Shown piece after piece: positions 22,091 through 34,779 of a stretch of DNA of 64,000 bases (position 1 is the stretch's first letter; each line of letters begins with the position of its first letter). The translations under genes were made by a program, and so were the position numbers. The stretch is taken from positions 2,666,001-2,730,000 of the forward strand of contig NC_133302.1 of the NCBI RefSeq assembly GCF_005239225.2. The letters run 5' to 3'. A model generated the notes under the pieces. The model worked only from the letters and a program-made list of their open reading frames with translations. It made no database searches and was not told the origin of the DNA. The DNA comes from Populus alba. Its lineage: Eukaryota; Streptophyta; Magnoliopsida; Malpighiales; Salicaceae.

Positions 22091-23021
22091 ACTTTGATTG
22101 AACTATTTTTCAAAAATATTTAGATTAATTTTTAGTCTTATATTTTTTTAAAGTATTTTTAAATTGTTTTGATTTTAAAAATTATTTTAATATATTTTTA
22201 AATAATTTTTTTAAAAAAAATACCTTACTTCCCTCCGGACATTAATATTTATTTTTCACACGGTAAAACTAAGAAGACCATTTCCATGCAATTGTCTAAT
22301 CTGATACTGTCAAAATCAAATGGTATAAATTTCCCAAAGAGACTGATTAGGCAAAAAGTTATGACTTCCCAGCGATACTCTTTACAGATATTCTGAAAGT
22401 AGTAGATGTTATTTAGAGTTTGAGATTTTTCAAGGAATAGTACAGTTGAAAAAAAAGTTAAGTGTTTTTTAAAATATTTTTTTAAGAAAATATTAAATTA
22501 CTATTTTTATATATTTTTTTATTTTTAATGCACTAAAATAAAAAATAATTTTTTTAAAAATATATTATTTTAATATATCTTGAATTAAAAAGCATATTGC
22601 ATCTGTTACCACAAAAAAATATACGAACGTAATTAGTTTGCACTTTACAGGTAATTAGAGTTGAGTTTTCCGGTGAAAAAAAATATTTTCTAAATTAATA
22701 CAGCTAAAAAAATAATCCTTAAATTAACACAATTATATAATACACACAAATACTTTACAAATTTCATTTTTTCTTCCTGCAGATCCTTTGCAAAGTTTCC
22801 ACAACAACTGGGTCCACGCGTTTACAAAAGCTCTCATAGTGGATACGATGGTGATGGTCCTCATGGACTGCTACTGCTTTTGCTTCTCACTAATAGCCAT
22901 GCCAAAAACTTTGTGATATTTTCCACGTCAATAAATTAGATTATATAGTTACCTAACAAATAATAAAATGAATACCCTCGAACTCTTTTATTATTATTAT
23001 TATTATTTTATCTTTATAGCC
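22091..23021. other. AT-rich spacer
   Basis: Two A/T-rich stretches (22100-22230 and 22440-22610) look like worn MITE interiors without recoverable ends. 22770-22870 shares gatcctttgcaaagtttcca with 37330 and 40270. No gene seen. Confidence 0.5.
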
Positions 23022-23024
23022 TAA

Positions 23025-24071
23025 GGCGATGTTTGTTCCCCGGAAAATAGTTTTTCAAGAAACTATTTTTCTAAATTTTCATGTGTTTGTTTGCCATTAG
23101 AAAAGTTGGTTAATGGAAAACACTTTCCGGTCAACGGAAAACACTTTCTAGTCAACGAAAAATATTTTTCGGTCAATAAAAAACACTTTTCAGTCAAATA
23201 AAAATTTGGTTTGGTTTTCAGGAAAGTGTTTTCCCTTTTAGCTGTGTTTGTTTTCCGGAAAGTGGTTCCTGGAAAATCACTTTTCAAACTTTCTTGTGTT
23301 TATTTTTTATTAGGAAAATTGGTCAACGGAAAACACTTTCCAGTAAAAGGAAACTTTAGCTTGGTTTTCAGGAAAGTGCTTTCCTAGAAAATTTGGGCGG
23401 AAAATACTTTCTGGAAGTTGTGAAAAATTTAGAAATATCATTATTTGCTGATTATATCAGATTTGATCCTCAAACTTTTGATTGCTATATATATTTTGTT
23501 TTTAATATTTATTTTTCAATTTCATCTCTTAAAATTTTATTTTTATATTAACTTTGGTCCTTATTTTTATAATTTCTATTTGCTTTTTTTCCTATCATTT
23601 TTTTTATTGAAATTTTTTATCTATCAAATTTGGTTCTCATTCTTTTGATTGATACTTATTTTATTTGAAATAATTTATGAAATATTGATTATTATTATTT
23701 TAATTTCTTCATCTTTCATTTTTAAAAAAAATTTTAGATTTGATCTCTATTATTTTGATTATTATTTATTTTATTTGAGATAATTTATGAAATTATATTT
23801 TTTTTTCAATTTCATTCTCATTCAACTTTTTAATTTGTATGATTTATTCCTCATTATTTTAATAAAACTTGAGAAAAATAAAATATTAATAAGTTATTTT
23901 CCAGCTCATTTTTCATGACATAACAAAACAGTGGAAAATGTTTTCCAACTAATTTTCCATTACTATACCAAACATCGGAAAATACTTTCTCGAAATTCAT
24001 TTTCCCGGAATTCACTTTCCTCGGAATTGACTTTCCAAAAAGAAACTATTTTCCAGCAAACAAACGGGGCC
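23025..24071. mobile_element. Large MITE, PIF/Harbinger (Tourist-like) type, 1047 bp
   Basis: Ends are inverted: GGCGATGTTTGTT at the left, and GGCCCCGTTTGTT when the right end is reverse-complemented. Both are followed by ggaaaatagttt. TAA flanks both sides (23022-23024, 24072-24074), the 3-bp target duplication typical of this superfamily. It has no transposase frame. Just inside the left end lie four 21-bp tandem units (23115-23198), and the ttggttttcaggaaagtg segment occurs twice (about 23211 and 23363). Confidence 0.82.
23115..23198. repeat. Four 21-bp tandem units inside the large MITE
   Basis: Each unit has the form ggaaaacactttccggtcaa plus one base, with increasing divergence to the right. 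A fifth separated unit is near 23325. Repeated subterminal motifs of this kind are typical transposase-binding candidates in MITEs. Confidence 0.8.
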
Positions 24072-24226
24072 TAAATTAATACCCAATTAATTTTTTATGA
24101 AGAAAAATTAATTTATATTATTGTTAGCATAATTTTTCAAATTAAAGCATTTTTAATTTAAACCTACACAATTACACATTGAAATTTAATTGTCGGTAAT
24201 TTCGTGGTAGGCGCAGAAGTGACTTA

Positions 24227-24436
24227 GTGCCCGTTTGGGATTGCGTTTGAAAAGCGCTTGTCATAAAATTTGAATTTTTTTTGCTTGGAATTAATATGTT
24301 TTTGATATTTTTCAAATCATTTTGATGTGTTGATTTCAAAAATGATTTTTAAAAAATAAAATAATATTATTTGGCATACTTTTTTGAGTGAAAAACACTT
24401 TGAAAAGCAACCACAACCACACTTCCAAATACGCTC
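24227..24436. mobile_element. Small MITE, PIF/Harbinger type, 210 bp
   Basis: Left end GTGCCCGTTTGGGATTGCG. Right end reads GAGCGTATTTGGAAGTGTG on the other strand. TTA flanks both sides (24224-24226, 24437-24439). The interior is A/T-rich with the family word aaaaatgatttttaaaaaat, shared with the MITE at 38074. Confidence 0.82.
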
Positions 24437-24439
24437 TTA

Positions 24440-24949
24440 AAGTTTCCATGATAAAAAGAAAATAGAAGGAAATTGAGAAAGTTTATTGCAAATTATTAGC
24501 AAAGCAATAACTGTCAAAGAGCAAGCAATAATTGCTAAAATAAATTATTGAGCTGTAATATAGAGTGGTAATTTCGTGGTGGTCGCTGAGGGAGCATGGG
24601 TTTTGTTTTGGAGTCCAGTAAAATTATATTTTTAAAAGATTTTGAAATTTGTTATTGTTTTAAATTATTATTATTATTTATTGTTCTAATATATATGATA
24701 TTAAAAATTATTTTAATACATTTCAAAAATATTTTAAAATATAAAATCTATTACACTCTCAAATTAAATTGTATATATCTTGTTTTATAGCATCTAATAG
24801 TCTTTAGCTTTCTTGCAAATACTTTTGCAAGTTAATCAGTCAATAATAGCTTTTCTAATAATGTACAAGAGAGATCACAAGGAAATTTTCTCCCTAAATT
24901 GCTAGGAAATTTCGAAGCAGCAAAATACTTAGCAAGCCAGTCAATCAAT
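24440..24949. repeat. Fragments of R2-type repeats and spacer
   Basis: attgcaaattattagcaaag and gtggtaatttcgtggtggtc motifs of the R2/R1 field are present. No gene seen. Confidence 0.45.
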
Positions 24950-25589
24950 GATAGTTTTTCAATTTATGCACGCTAAAAAGCACAAGAAATTTCCTTTGTA
25001 ATTTACTATAAATTATAAGTGAAATCTACAGTCAATGCAGTTGTATTATTTTTGGTCCCTAGATTTACATAATGTTATCTTTGGTTCTTATTTTGTTATT
25101 AATTTTAGTCCAAAGTTCTGATTGGAAAACCCAAAACTATCCATAGATTTACAATTCATACAAAAGAGTTATATAATATCTTTATTATTTGGTTCACGAG
25201 AGACTCTTTAACAATATTAAAAATTATATATTAAAACCTAGCATTATATAATTCTAATACTATATTTTTAATAATTTCAAGGAAGAAATTGTAATTAACT
25301 TCTTTGTAGTTATTTTAAATTGAAATTAATTTAAAAAAAATATTCATCATCTTTCCATCGTTAATATGTTAATCACAGCTGATTTTTTTTTCATACATTT
25401 GTTATTTCTAGTTTTTCACATATAGCTTTAGTTCACGTCACAAATTATTATTATTATTTTGATAGATGTAGCATATGATAAATGAGATTTTAATATAAGA
25501 ACTATTGGGATAATAAATATTTTCTCAGTTTTTTTTTTAATTTAGATTAGAAATTTTAATATTTCTTATTCAGTATTATTAAATCTTAT

Positions 25590-25810
25590 TCAGTATTTCC
25601 TTCTAGGATACAACCTCCTTGACTATGTTAATGGAATTTCCCAGTGTCCCATATAAAATCCCTCGAGGCCCATTAAAGACAACTGTAAGTCTTCAACCAA
25701 TCGGTACACTCAAATGCATTATCAACCGAAATGCCAATTTCCTGATCAAATAGGCCATATAGCCAAGTCTTACCCACGACTCCATTGATCAGAGGTTACG
25801 AATTTATATT
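25590..25810 (+). pseudogene. Copia gag relic
   Basis: Translates to LLGYNLLDYVNGISQCP and, further on, a worn zinc-knuckle region (CQFPDQIGHIAKS). The same gag words are at 46925-46980. The two parts are nearer than in a real gag, so an internal deletion has occurred. It is far too short to function. Confidence 0.6.
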
Positions 25811-26984
25811 TTCAAAAAAGCTCTTAACTCTGTTGCTTCTCATAACATTCCTAGAAAGTAAGCTATTATTCAATATTGATGATCAATAATAACTATCCAT
25901 GATTAATAATAAATTTTGTATAATTTACACAAAGTGAGGTTCCAAGAAAAGCCTCAACAAACCTTATTTTGTTATTCTGAATTCACTAAAAAAAGTTCAT
26001 CATCTTTCTTGCAAATTCTTAGCAATGCAATAATCATAATTATAAAAGAGGTAACTATTCTACTAAACTTGAAAAATATGTAAAAGTTATTCTATTACTA
26101 ATGAGTCAATGACAACTTATAGTCAAGCTCTTATTCTCCTTTTCCACATCTGAAAAGTAGGTCACCGGAGCAAATTCAATGGATATCAAGTTGTTTACAT
26201 CAATAACAACCACTTCCAACGTGGTTGTCATTTTGTCACCAACAGTGTTTTTTAATTTTTAATTATTAAAAATTATTCCACTACTATTTTACAAAACTTG
26301 AAAAATATGTAAAAGTTATTCTACTATTGTCTTGATTCATATATTATAGAGTTTTTTGACAATAGTATTTTAAAATACAGGGTTTGTGTTAATGATAAAC
26401 CTAAAAATTTTAATGGAGATGTGAAATTGTTGTTGATTAAATTTCTATTTTTATTTTTTATTCAATTGCTTTTCTAGTTTTTTATTTAAAAAATAATAAC
26501 TTTTCTATTTAGTTGTTTCTATTTTTATATTAAAAAAAACTATAGTAATAGTATTTGGAAATAGACTTTGATATTTTGATGATTTAATAAAGAGATTCCT
26601 ATAAGAGATTATCTACAATGCTTAGGGTTTTCTCAAGCCCTTTTCATAGAAAGAATATTCTTTCTTATAAATTATTAGCAATGCAATAATCATAATCATA
26701 AAAGATAAAAATGTAACATGCGGAAAAAAAAAAAAACAAGGAAATTTCTCAAGCGTGTATTGGTAAATATTGAGTAGCAAGCAAATTTTTTAGCCACGTG
26801 TTGATCGATATTGAGCTGGAATTTGGAGTGCTAAATTTCGAGGTAGTTGTTGATGGAGTATAATTATAAAAAAGAAAAAAATTAAAATTTTTAGAAGCAT
26901 GATTCAACTGTCCTCCTAAGTAATTATAATGTAATAAGACTGTGGATGCAATATGTTGTTGATATCCAAGCTGAATTAGATTTA

Positions 26985-28040
26985 TTTTTAACTGAATCAA
27001 TGTGGCCTAGAAGGATTACTGAGTTAAAATAATCTGTGTTGCCTCGGTGAGTTTGTAGAGGAATAAACGTGTTCAGCTGGAGCGACTTTCAAGAACAGGA
27101 TATGAAAAAAGATGAGCGGAAAAGATAACTCGGTGGCTGGGTCAAGTGAGTTCAAGGACGGGGTGACATGACAAAAGCAGAGGAAAACGATGGAGAGAGA
27201 AACTATAATGATTAGGTTTTATAGGTTTGATTTAACGATGGGAAGGAAGACTTGAAAAATAGTTGTTTTTGCTGTGTAAAAGTATTTAAAAATATATTTT
27301 TATTTAAAAAATAATTTTTTATTATTTTTTAAATCATCAAAAAATTAATTAGATGTATATTTTAAAAAAGATATTTTAAAACCAAACTTGGTCTAAGGCA
27401 CTGTAAAGTGTAAATAAGGTTTTTTTTTTTTTTTCCAGTTAAGGAATTTTATCAAACACTTAAAAAATATATCGAAGAATATAATTTTAACAGTAGATTT
27501 ATTTTTATTTTTATTTTTTATTTTATGTATTTTAAATTTATTTTTTAATATTTTAAATAATAGATTATATCTAATTTGAATTAGATTTATTTTTAACTGA
27601 ATCAATGTGGCCTGGGCTTAGCTAGAAGGATTACTTTGAGTTTAAAATAATCTGGTGTTGCCTCGGTGAGTTTGTAGAGGAATAAGCGTGTTCAGCTGGA
27701 GCGACTTTCAAGAGCAGGATATGAAAAAAGATGAGCGGAAAAAAATAACTCGGTGGCTGGGTCAAGTGAGTTCCAAGGACGGGTGACTTTGACAGACATC
27801 AAGTATCTTTACCTGTACTCAATGAGTTTATAGGTTTGATTTAACGATGGGTAGGAAGACTTGAAAAGTAGTTGTTTTTGCGGTGTAAAAGTATTTAAAA
27901 AAATATATTTTTATTGTAAAATAATTTTTATTATTTTTAAATCATCAAAAAATTAATTAGATGTATTTTTTAAAAAAATATTTTAAAAACCAACTTATTC
28001 TAAAGCACTGTAAAGTGTAAACAAGGTTTTTTTTTTTTTT
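26985..28040. repeat. Internal tandem duplication in block A copy 2
   Basis: The module running from aactgaatcaatgtggcct through agataactcggtggctgggt to ccagttaaggaattttatca occurs twice, starting at about 26990 and 27594, about 600 bp apart. Block A copy 1 has it once. Confidence 0.7.
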
Positions 28041-29463
28041 TTTTTTTCCAGTTAAGGAATTTTATCAAACACTTTTGATACGCTTTCATTAAAAAATTAA
28101 CAACAGGGTAAAGGGATTTCGTGGACGGCAAGGGCCTAATGATCACTGCTGCCAACTAATAAGACATGGGTTTTCATATTTCATCTCATACCCATGATTA
28201 ATTAACCCTCAGCAATATTCAAATATCATACCCAGCACCACAAAATTATTAGTTGCCAACTAATAGACAAGGGAATATTGTTAAAAAATTAACAACAGGA
28301 TAAAGGTCTGTTCTTACATTTACCAGCACCAAAACACCAGACCATAAATCCTTTGGATTTTATCGTGCTAAAATCAAGCATTAATAATGAATAAAAAATG
28401 TTCTTATTATTTTTCTATCCTTCGAATGAAAGGCCAAAAAGCAGTAAAAAGCATGCAATAATACATAGAAAAATCTTATAGCCAAAACAAACAAGACTTT
28501 CCTTATTAAATCAATTAAAGATGCTTTCTGAACTTTCTTTCCTGTGTATCAATAGTTTTCATCAATTATCTTAAATTATAATTTTAAATGGTGAAGAACC
28601 AACTCAAATGCAATATCCCATCTAATAATCTCTTCTTGAAAAAACCAATTTGTTTCTAACTAAGATCAAGAATTTCCATCTTCTTGAAAATACGTCATCA
28701 TATAATTTTGACAAGAAAAGGTCATCATATAATTTTCTTAAGATCCCATCAAGAGAAATTTGATTTTCGTATATGAAAATTAAATCCAACCATTTTCTTC
28801 ATCTTGAGAAAAATTAAAAAAAAAAAAAAGACGAGGAAATTTACTTGCTAATTTTGGAGTCAAAGTCTCCTCTTAGACATGCGAGGTTAGTCAAGGTTTG
28901 GACAACAAATTTCTCTTCAGCTAGGCCTACCGCTTGGCATGATGGACTGACAGGATCATTTAGAGGCTGCCCCGGCCATGTCATGCATAGCCCATAATAA
29001 ATAGTCATAATAAAAAAACATCACTACTACTTTTACTATTCTTAGAGCTTATTTAATGTAGTTATAATTTATTTTTTAAATAATTTTTTATATCAAAATA
29101 CATGTTGATAATATTTTTTTACTTTTTAAAAATTATTTTTGACATCAACACATCAAAATGATTTAAAAATACTAAAAACATATTAATTTGAAGTAAATAA
29201 AAAAATAATTTTTTTTTTTCAAAAACAGCTACACAGTATTTTTTTTATATTTTTAATATTAAAAAAATTAATCCACTACTATTCTACTAAACTTGAGAAT
29301 TATGTAAAACTTATTCTATTACTAACATGGGATTGATGCTGTTGTCTTGATCCATATATAAGGGGATATTTTGGCAATAGTATTTTAAAATACACGGTTT
29401 GTCTTACTCGGAAGATAAACTCAAATTTTTATTGAAGATGAGAAATTATTGTTGATTAAATTA

Positions 29464-30400
29464 ATAAATGAAGAAATATCAAATAGATTCTTAGAGTAAA
29501 GTTCATTAAGACTTAGCAAGTCAGTCAATCAAGATAAAAAATATACTCAAATCAAACATATAAAATATATTATTTTTCTTGTTATTTTTGGATTATTTGC
29601 TTGATTTTACTAGTTATTCTCAATTTATTTTTATTAGATTTATTTGGCTATTATATAAATAATTGATGTTTTATTTTTTTAAATAATTGAATTTTTTTTA
29701 CAATTTAAAATTATAATTTTAATAAATTAAAAAACTCTAATTCTTTTAGCTTTTCTCGCAAATAAGTTCCAATTAAATCAGTCAATGACAGTTTTTCTAA
29801 TAATATACAGAGAAAGAAAAGGAATTTGGAGTGGTAATTTCGTGGTGGTCGCAACAACTGGGTCCCACACAATAAAAAAAAAGAGGATAAAAGGATATGC
29901 TTTCTATTGATTATTCATTTGCAGGCCGAGAAAGCACCACGAAACTAGGAATTTCTAGTGCTAATTCTGAGTCAATGCAAGTCATGAATTAGACCAATAA
30001 AATAACATATTCAAATTGAATCAGCAGTTCCTATATGTACATATAGACACACTCGTCAATGAATTTTAAATTATAATTTTAAAAATTAAAAAACTTTAAT
30101 TCTTTAGCTTTCTTGCAAATACTTTGCAAGAAATCAGTCAAAATAGTTTTTTCAATTCATATATAGGAGAAATTTCCTTTGTAAAAGTACTAAAACTTTT
30201 CGAGTGAAATTATCAATACACTCTCTCCAGCTGTCCCGTAAATGACATGATTTTCCATACGGCTAACTAAGAAGACCCTTTACTAGTCTCTCTTTTTCCT
30301 TCTTCCTTTTTTGTTAATCTTCCTAACACATAAATTATTTTTTTCACATCAATTCTTAGCTATTTATTGTTCTCTCTTCGGTGTTTATATATCAAAATTA
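29464..30400. repeat. Orphan copies of TNL upstream DNA
   Basis: 29465-29660 resembles 36860-37040 (caaatagattctt, aatcaagataaaaaa, gttatttttggattatttgc). 29990-30060 matches the TNL1 TATA region (ttgaatcagcagttcctata...tatagacacac against 36775-36810). No coding exon follows either fragment. Confidence 0.6.
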
Positions 30401-30679
30401 AGTTTTTTACCAACCAATTCTTAACAAAATCATCCATATATAAATAAATGCATTCACAAGACGTTAAAATCTCCCATCATTGATATTGAATACATAAAGG
30501 GTTGTATTCATGAAAAAACTCCTTTTTTAAACATCTATTTGAACTCAAAACCAATATAACAATATGTGAATAATTAAACTCACTTGTCAATTTCAATCAA
30601 CACATTAAATAAAACTAGGTTGTCAATTTCAATAAACACTTGAAAATATAAATTACATCATGGATAATAATTAACAACC

Positions 30680-30900
30680 AGGTTGTCCAATATAAAAGCG
30701 GATGGAAAAGATTTCAAAGAGCATTCAATAAAACTTCCAAGCTTGGAAAATGATCTTAACAAATACATATCAACATGTCAAATAGAAGTGCTGTGCTGAT
30801 TTGGAGCAACTCTAAGCATCTCCACGTAAAATGATCTTGTACTCTCACGTCAATTCAAGTTTTTTGTATCCTAAAAAGCCATCAAATTCAATAGAACTTT
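30680..30900 (-). pseudogene. TNL exon 3 fossil
   Basis: The minus strand gives ECSLKSFPSAFILDNLV, against ECPLKYFPSDFTLDNLV in TNL2, and upstream a nucleotide match to the STRSFAEMKCLNLLQIN part. The order is correct, but the middle is replaced by unrelated sequence. No open frame. Confidence 0.65.
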
Positions 30901-31469
30901 CAAATTTGAAAAGAAAGTTAAATGTGCATGATTGTACATGCCTTTTGTTATGACTAACAACTCAATTGTCAATTTCAATCAACACATTAAATCATACATG
31001 AATATAAAAACAAAAAAATTAAATACTATTTTCTTAGACTACAAGGATAAATTAATTATTTTCTAAATTAGATTATTGTCAATTCAAGTTTTTTGTTTTA
31101 ACAATATTTATGTTTTTTCTTTATTTAATAATAGTCCAAGATTTATTATTAATTGATGTTTGGTGCCATGAAGCTAATGACAAACTGACAAGAAAAAAAA
31201 AAAGTTGTATATATAAATAAATAAAAGCCAAAAAAGTAGTAAAAACCATGCATAAATACATAGCAAGATCTTATAGCCAAAACTAACAAGACTTTACTTA
31301 TGACACTAATTAAGGATGCTTTCAGAAATTTCCTATGTATTATTAGTTTTCATCAATTATCTTAAATATATCATAAGATTAAACAATGAAGAATCAACTC
31401 AAATAGTATATCTCAACTAATAATTTCTTCCTAGAAAACCAATTAATTTCTAACTAACATCAAAGATTT

Positions 31470-31720
31470 TCATTTTTTGGAGAATACATAGAAGAAGTGA
31501 GAAAACAAAATGAAACAATATTTATCAAAAGTATAAATTACATCATGGATAATATCAACTAGGTCGTCCAATTTGAAAGCGGATGGAAAAGAATTACCGT
31601 ACTAATTTGGAGTAACTTCAAGCATTTCTATGTAAAATAACTCATCCATCCAGCTCCTTCTTACCTATAAAACCATCAAATTCAGTAGAACTTTCAAGTT
31701 TGGAAATAAAGTTAATCGTG
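31470..31720 (-). pseudogene. TNL exon 3 / exon 4 border fossil
   Basis: The minus strand gives FPSAFKLDDLV (exon 3 end) from 31560-31600. 31440-31490 resembles the first bases of exon 4 (ctaactaacatcaaagattt against gactaagatcaaagattttt in TNL1). Worn and not open. Confidence 0.5.
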
Positions 31721-32457
31721 CGTGATTATATATGCATTTTGTTATTACAAACAAATCCCCTTCACTTTTAATTAAGAAACTTACTTTATAATAAAAAAAA
31801 GGTTAATATCATTTTTTTTCATTTTTGTTTTAAAATATTGAATTTGAAATAAAATATAAAAACATTATTCAATTTTTTATTTAAATGTAAAAAAACAAAA
31901 AAATCAGTTTTCAATATTTCCTAAATAAACTAAAGTGATTTTAATAAAATATGTTAGTGATTGTTGGCTTTTTGTTTTTCAAAAAATAATTATTAAAGAT
32001 ATAATTTAATTTTTTGAGTGATATTCGATAAATCTAATTATTAAAGATAATATTTATTTTTTATATTAAATAAGAAAAATATTATCATAAAATCAAGAAA
32101 AAAAAAAACCAAGCAGACTCTAGATATTTAATAAAAAATATTGTCAAAGATAATAATTAATTTTTTAGATTAAATAAGAAAATCTAAATATTTAATAAAA
32201 AACATTGTTAAAGATAATGTTTAATTTTTTAGATTAAATAAGAAAAATGTAATAATTAAAGATGATATTTAATCTCTTAAATTAAATAGAATAAAATAGA
32301 AATAGCTAAAGGAAATATGTATTCTTACCAAAAAGCCTTAAATATTTAATTTTTTATTATTAAAATGATATTTTAAATTTTTATATTAAATAGTAATAAT
32401 GAAATAATTAAAGATAATATTTAATCTCATAAATTAAATAGAATAGAATAAAAATAA

Positions 32458-33132
32458 CTAAAGGAAATATTTGTTCTTACCAAGAAGCAATAAACCGATG
32501 TCATGGTTTTGCAGCCCCGCAAGTAAAAAGTCACACCATTGCTTAGGTGTAGACGCTCTAATTGAACAACGATGAGGATGAGGAAGCAGATGATACAACG
32601 GTGGTGAAGGCATCACTGTATCTGTTCCCACTGCCGACTCTTCAAATGAATCTGACTTCCTTGCGATCACATGGACCCCACATCCTTCAACGCCTCGTTT
32701 CCAATAATGACCCATGCGCAGTGCATACTCTGTTGGCTCTGGATAAATGTGTAGTTCCAATTCGTCATCTGCACAGTAATCTTCCATTGCCATTTCACTT
32801 CTACTTATGTATCTTATCCATCCCTCCATAAATATATGTAATCCTATCTGTGCTCGTTTATCATTAAACAATATTCTTCCGTTGCTTTTATTTTTTATAA
32901 TAATAATAATGTTAGTGTGTGTGTAAAGATGAGTGCCCTTCTCAAGCCAAAGAACTAAGCCTAGGAAGACTGGAGGTAAGCCTAGGAAGACTGGAGGTAA
33001 GCCTAGGAAGACTGGAGGTATATGGAATGACAATGAGCATCCTTCTCCCCTGTAGCTCATCCAATCTGGCATCTCAAGTCCAACATCAACAATAAAGCTA
33101 ATACGATACCCGTGACCACGGTTGCACATTGC
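32458..33132 (-). pseudogene. TNL1 exon 5: post-LRR C-JID domain
   Basis: 675 bp, open, ends at TAG 32458. Carries the C-JID signature RISFIVDVGLEMPDWMSYRGEGCSL (written here across the motif, 33030-33115) and GCGVHVIARKS near 32680. It has a threefold 21-bp repeat and an Ile run coded by an ATA/ATT microsatellite. A GGTAAGAA splice-donor-like word at about 32475 is also present at the end of TNL2. Confidence 0.82.
32956..33018 (-). repeat. Three 21-bp tandem units coding PPVFLGL
   Basis: Exact units at 32956-32976, 32977-32997 and 32998-33018. On the minus strand they add PPVFLGL three times in frame in the C-JID domain. TNL2 has one unit at 58416-58436 in a slightly different form (PPVFQGL). 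Confidence 0.92.
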
Positions 33133-33423
33133 CTGTATAAATATATTATCATAAAATCAAGAAATAAAAAAGAAAACCAAAGACTTTAAATATTTAATAA
33201 AAAATATTATTAAAGATAATATTTAATTTTTTAGACTAAATAAGAAAAATAAGAAAATATTATTAAAGATGATATTTATTTTTTTAAATAAAAATAATAA
33301 TAATAATAATAATAATTGCATGTATACATATTAATTTCAAGGAATGCTGCCATTTTAGACATAATCAATGTATGTGCCAATTGTGTGTTTCTTCTTGTGT
33401 ACGAGAGACAAAAGAAATAGTAC

Positions 33424-34299
33424 CTCAACAACGCTCTTCTGTAATTTATTTGGTGAATGACTGCGTCTTGCAACACTAACATTCCAGAAACTATTATTTA
33501 GACCTTCGATGCCCTGAATCTCTTCTAACGAAAGACTTTCATATATATTTACACATAGTTCTTCTTTTGACTCGATTGGTATTCTTACTCTTTCCAATGA
33601 TTTGCAATAAGATGCAATCAAAAAGCTTAAACTTGAGGGAAGATCTAGGATTGATACAAGATATTTGCATGCCTGAACATCCAAGTACTTTAGATTGGGA
33701 AGGAAGCCGATCCCAGAAGGCAGGCTAGAGAATTTGTTTCCTCTTAGAAACAATACTTCTAGAGAGAACATACCCCTAAAATCAACACAGTTAGTTAGGC
33801 GATCAGACAAACCATAATTAAAAAGCTTAAGGTGTTTCACTAATCTCCATTTAGTGAAAGATGTTGGCAGCCAATGTTTCATATTTGAATAGCTTGGTGG
33901 AGTCGGACAGCATCCACGCAATGATAACCTTTTGACATACTTTAATTGCCTAATTGAAGAGAGAAATTGCTCAGTTTCAATCCCATCGGCTAACAGCTCC
34001 GTTAAGAATTCCATATCACCCATGCGTTCTGGCAATTTCTCAAGTTGTGAACACCCAGAAATATTCAAAGTTCCAAGAGACTTTACATTACCAATGCTTT
34101 CAGGGAGAGTCTTTAGGCTCCAACATCCCTCGAGATTCAAGAAAACGAGGCTCGTTGAATGTCCAATTGATTGATGAACCTCAACTAAACTCGAGCAACC
34201 TTTCAGAATTAGTTTCTCTAGATTTGAACTGTGCAAGTTTGGTGTTCTAATAAGGTACAGAGAATGACTAAGATCAAAGATTTTTAGTCTGTTGAGAAT
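33424..34299 (-). pseudogene. TNL1 exon 4: leucine-rich repeats
   Basis: 876 bp, open. Successive LRRs: LEKLILKGCSSLVEVH, LVFLNLEGCWSLKTLP, LGTLNISGCSQLEKLP, VKRLSLRGC, LEVLFLRGNKFSSLP, LKYLDVQACKYLVS. The exon ends at VVE|GTACT. Confidence 0.88.
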
Positions 34300-34406
34300 C
34301 TGTTATAATAGAGCGCAAAATAATTAAAATTAATCATAGAAATTCATAACACGTAAATATAAATTACATACTGGAGAAATTTTGGGGATTGTAGCATGTT
34401 TCGCAC

Positions 34407-34682
34407 CTTTTTTCCCTTCCATAGTTCTTTGAGGTTACTGTACTACATATCAAGAACAGCTAGATTGTCCAAGGTAAAATCAGACGGCAAATATTTCAAA
34501 GGACATTGAAGCCAACAAATCCACATCAACTCTTTAGAAAGCAGTTTGAAGGATCCGATGAGATGTACTCCATTGATTTGGAGTAAATTTAAGCATTTCA
34601 TTTCTGCAAATGTTCCTGCGCTGACTGATTTACCTTTTGATGCTCTGACATCCAGTGCAAGACCCTCTACAACATCCGTACC
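34407..34682 (-). pseudogene. TNL1 exon 3: NB-ARC/LRR linker, nonsense codon
   Basis: 276 bp, phase 0 at both ends, from GTDVVEG to KGKK. Encodes the start of the LRR (MKCLNLLQINGVHLIG, KYLPSDFTLDNLAVLDM). TAG at 34443-34445 follows LDM, where TNL2 reads LDMQHSN. Confidence 0.88.
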
Positions 34683-34779
34683 CTAAAAAAAAAAACAACA
34701 ACTTTCATTCAATTATTTGTAATAAGTTTGACTAGAAAATACGCATGACTATGCTTTCATGTATGCATTGAGCTCTTAC

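Larger units (their letters stand above)
24950..29463. repeat. Segmental duplication block A, copy 2
   Basis: Collinear with 14750-17882 in the same orientation, but longer. Extra DNA is a Copia gag relic (about 25590-25810), R1 sequence before it, and an internal tandem duplication (26985-28040). The shared ending is aaattattgttgattaaatt. Confidence 0.75.
30401..32457 (-). repeat. 3' flank of TNL1, shared with TNL2, with fossil exons
   Basis: 30400-31020 matches 56700-56990 (aaaatcatccatatataaat, aaatctcccatcatt, gggttgtattcatg). 31990-32457 matches 57710-57960 and also parts of TNL intron 4 (attatcataaaatcaagaa, ttaaagataatatttaattt). Degraded exon 3 sequence lies at 30680-30900 and 31555-31700 (separate entries). 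Confidence 0.65.
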
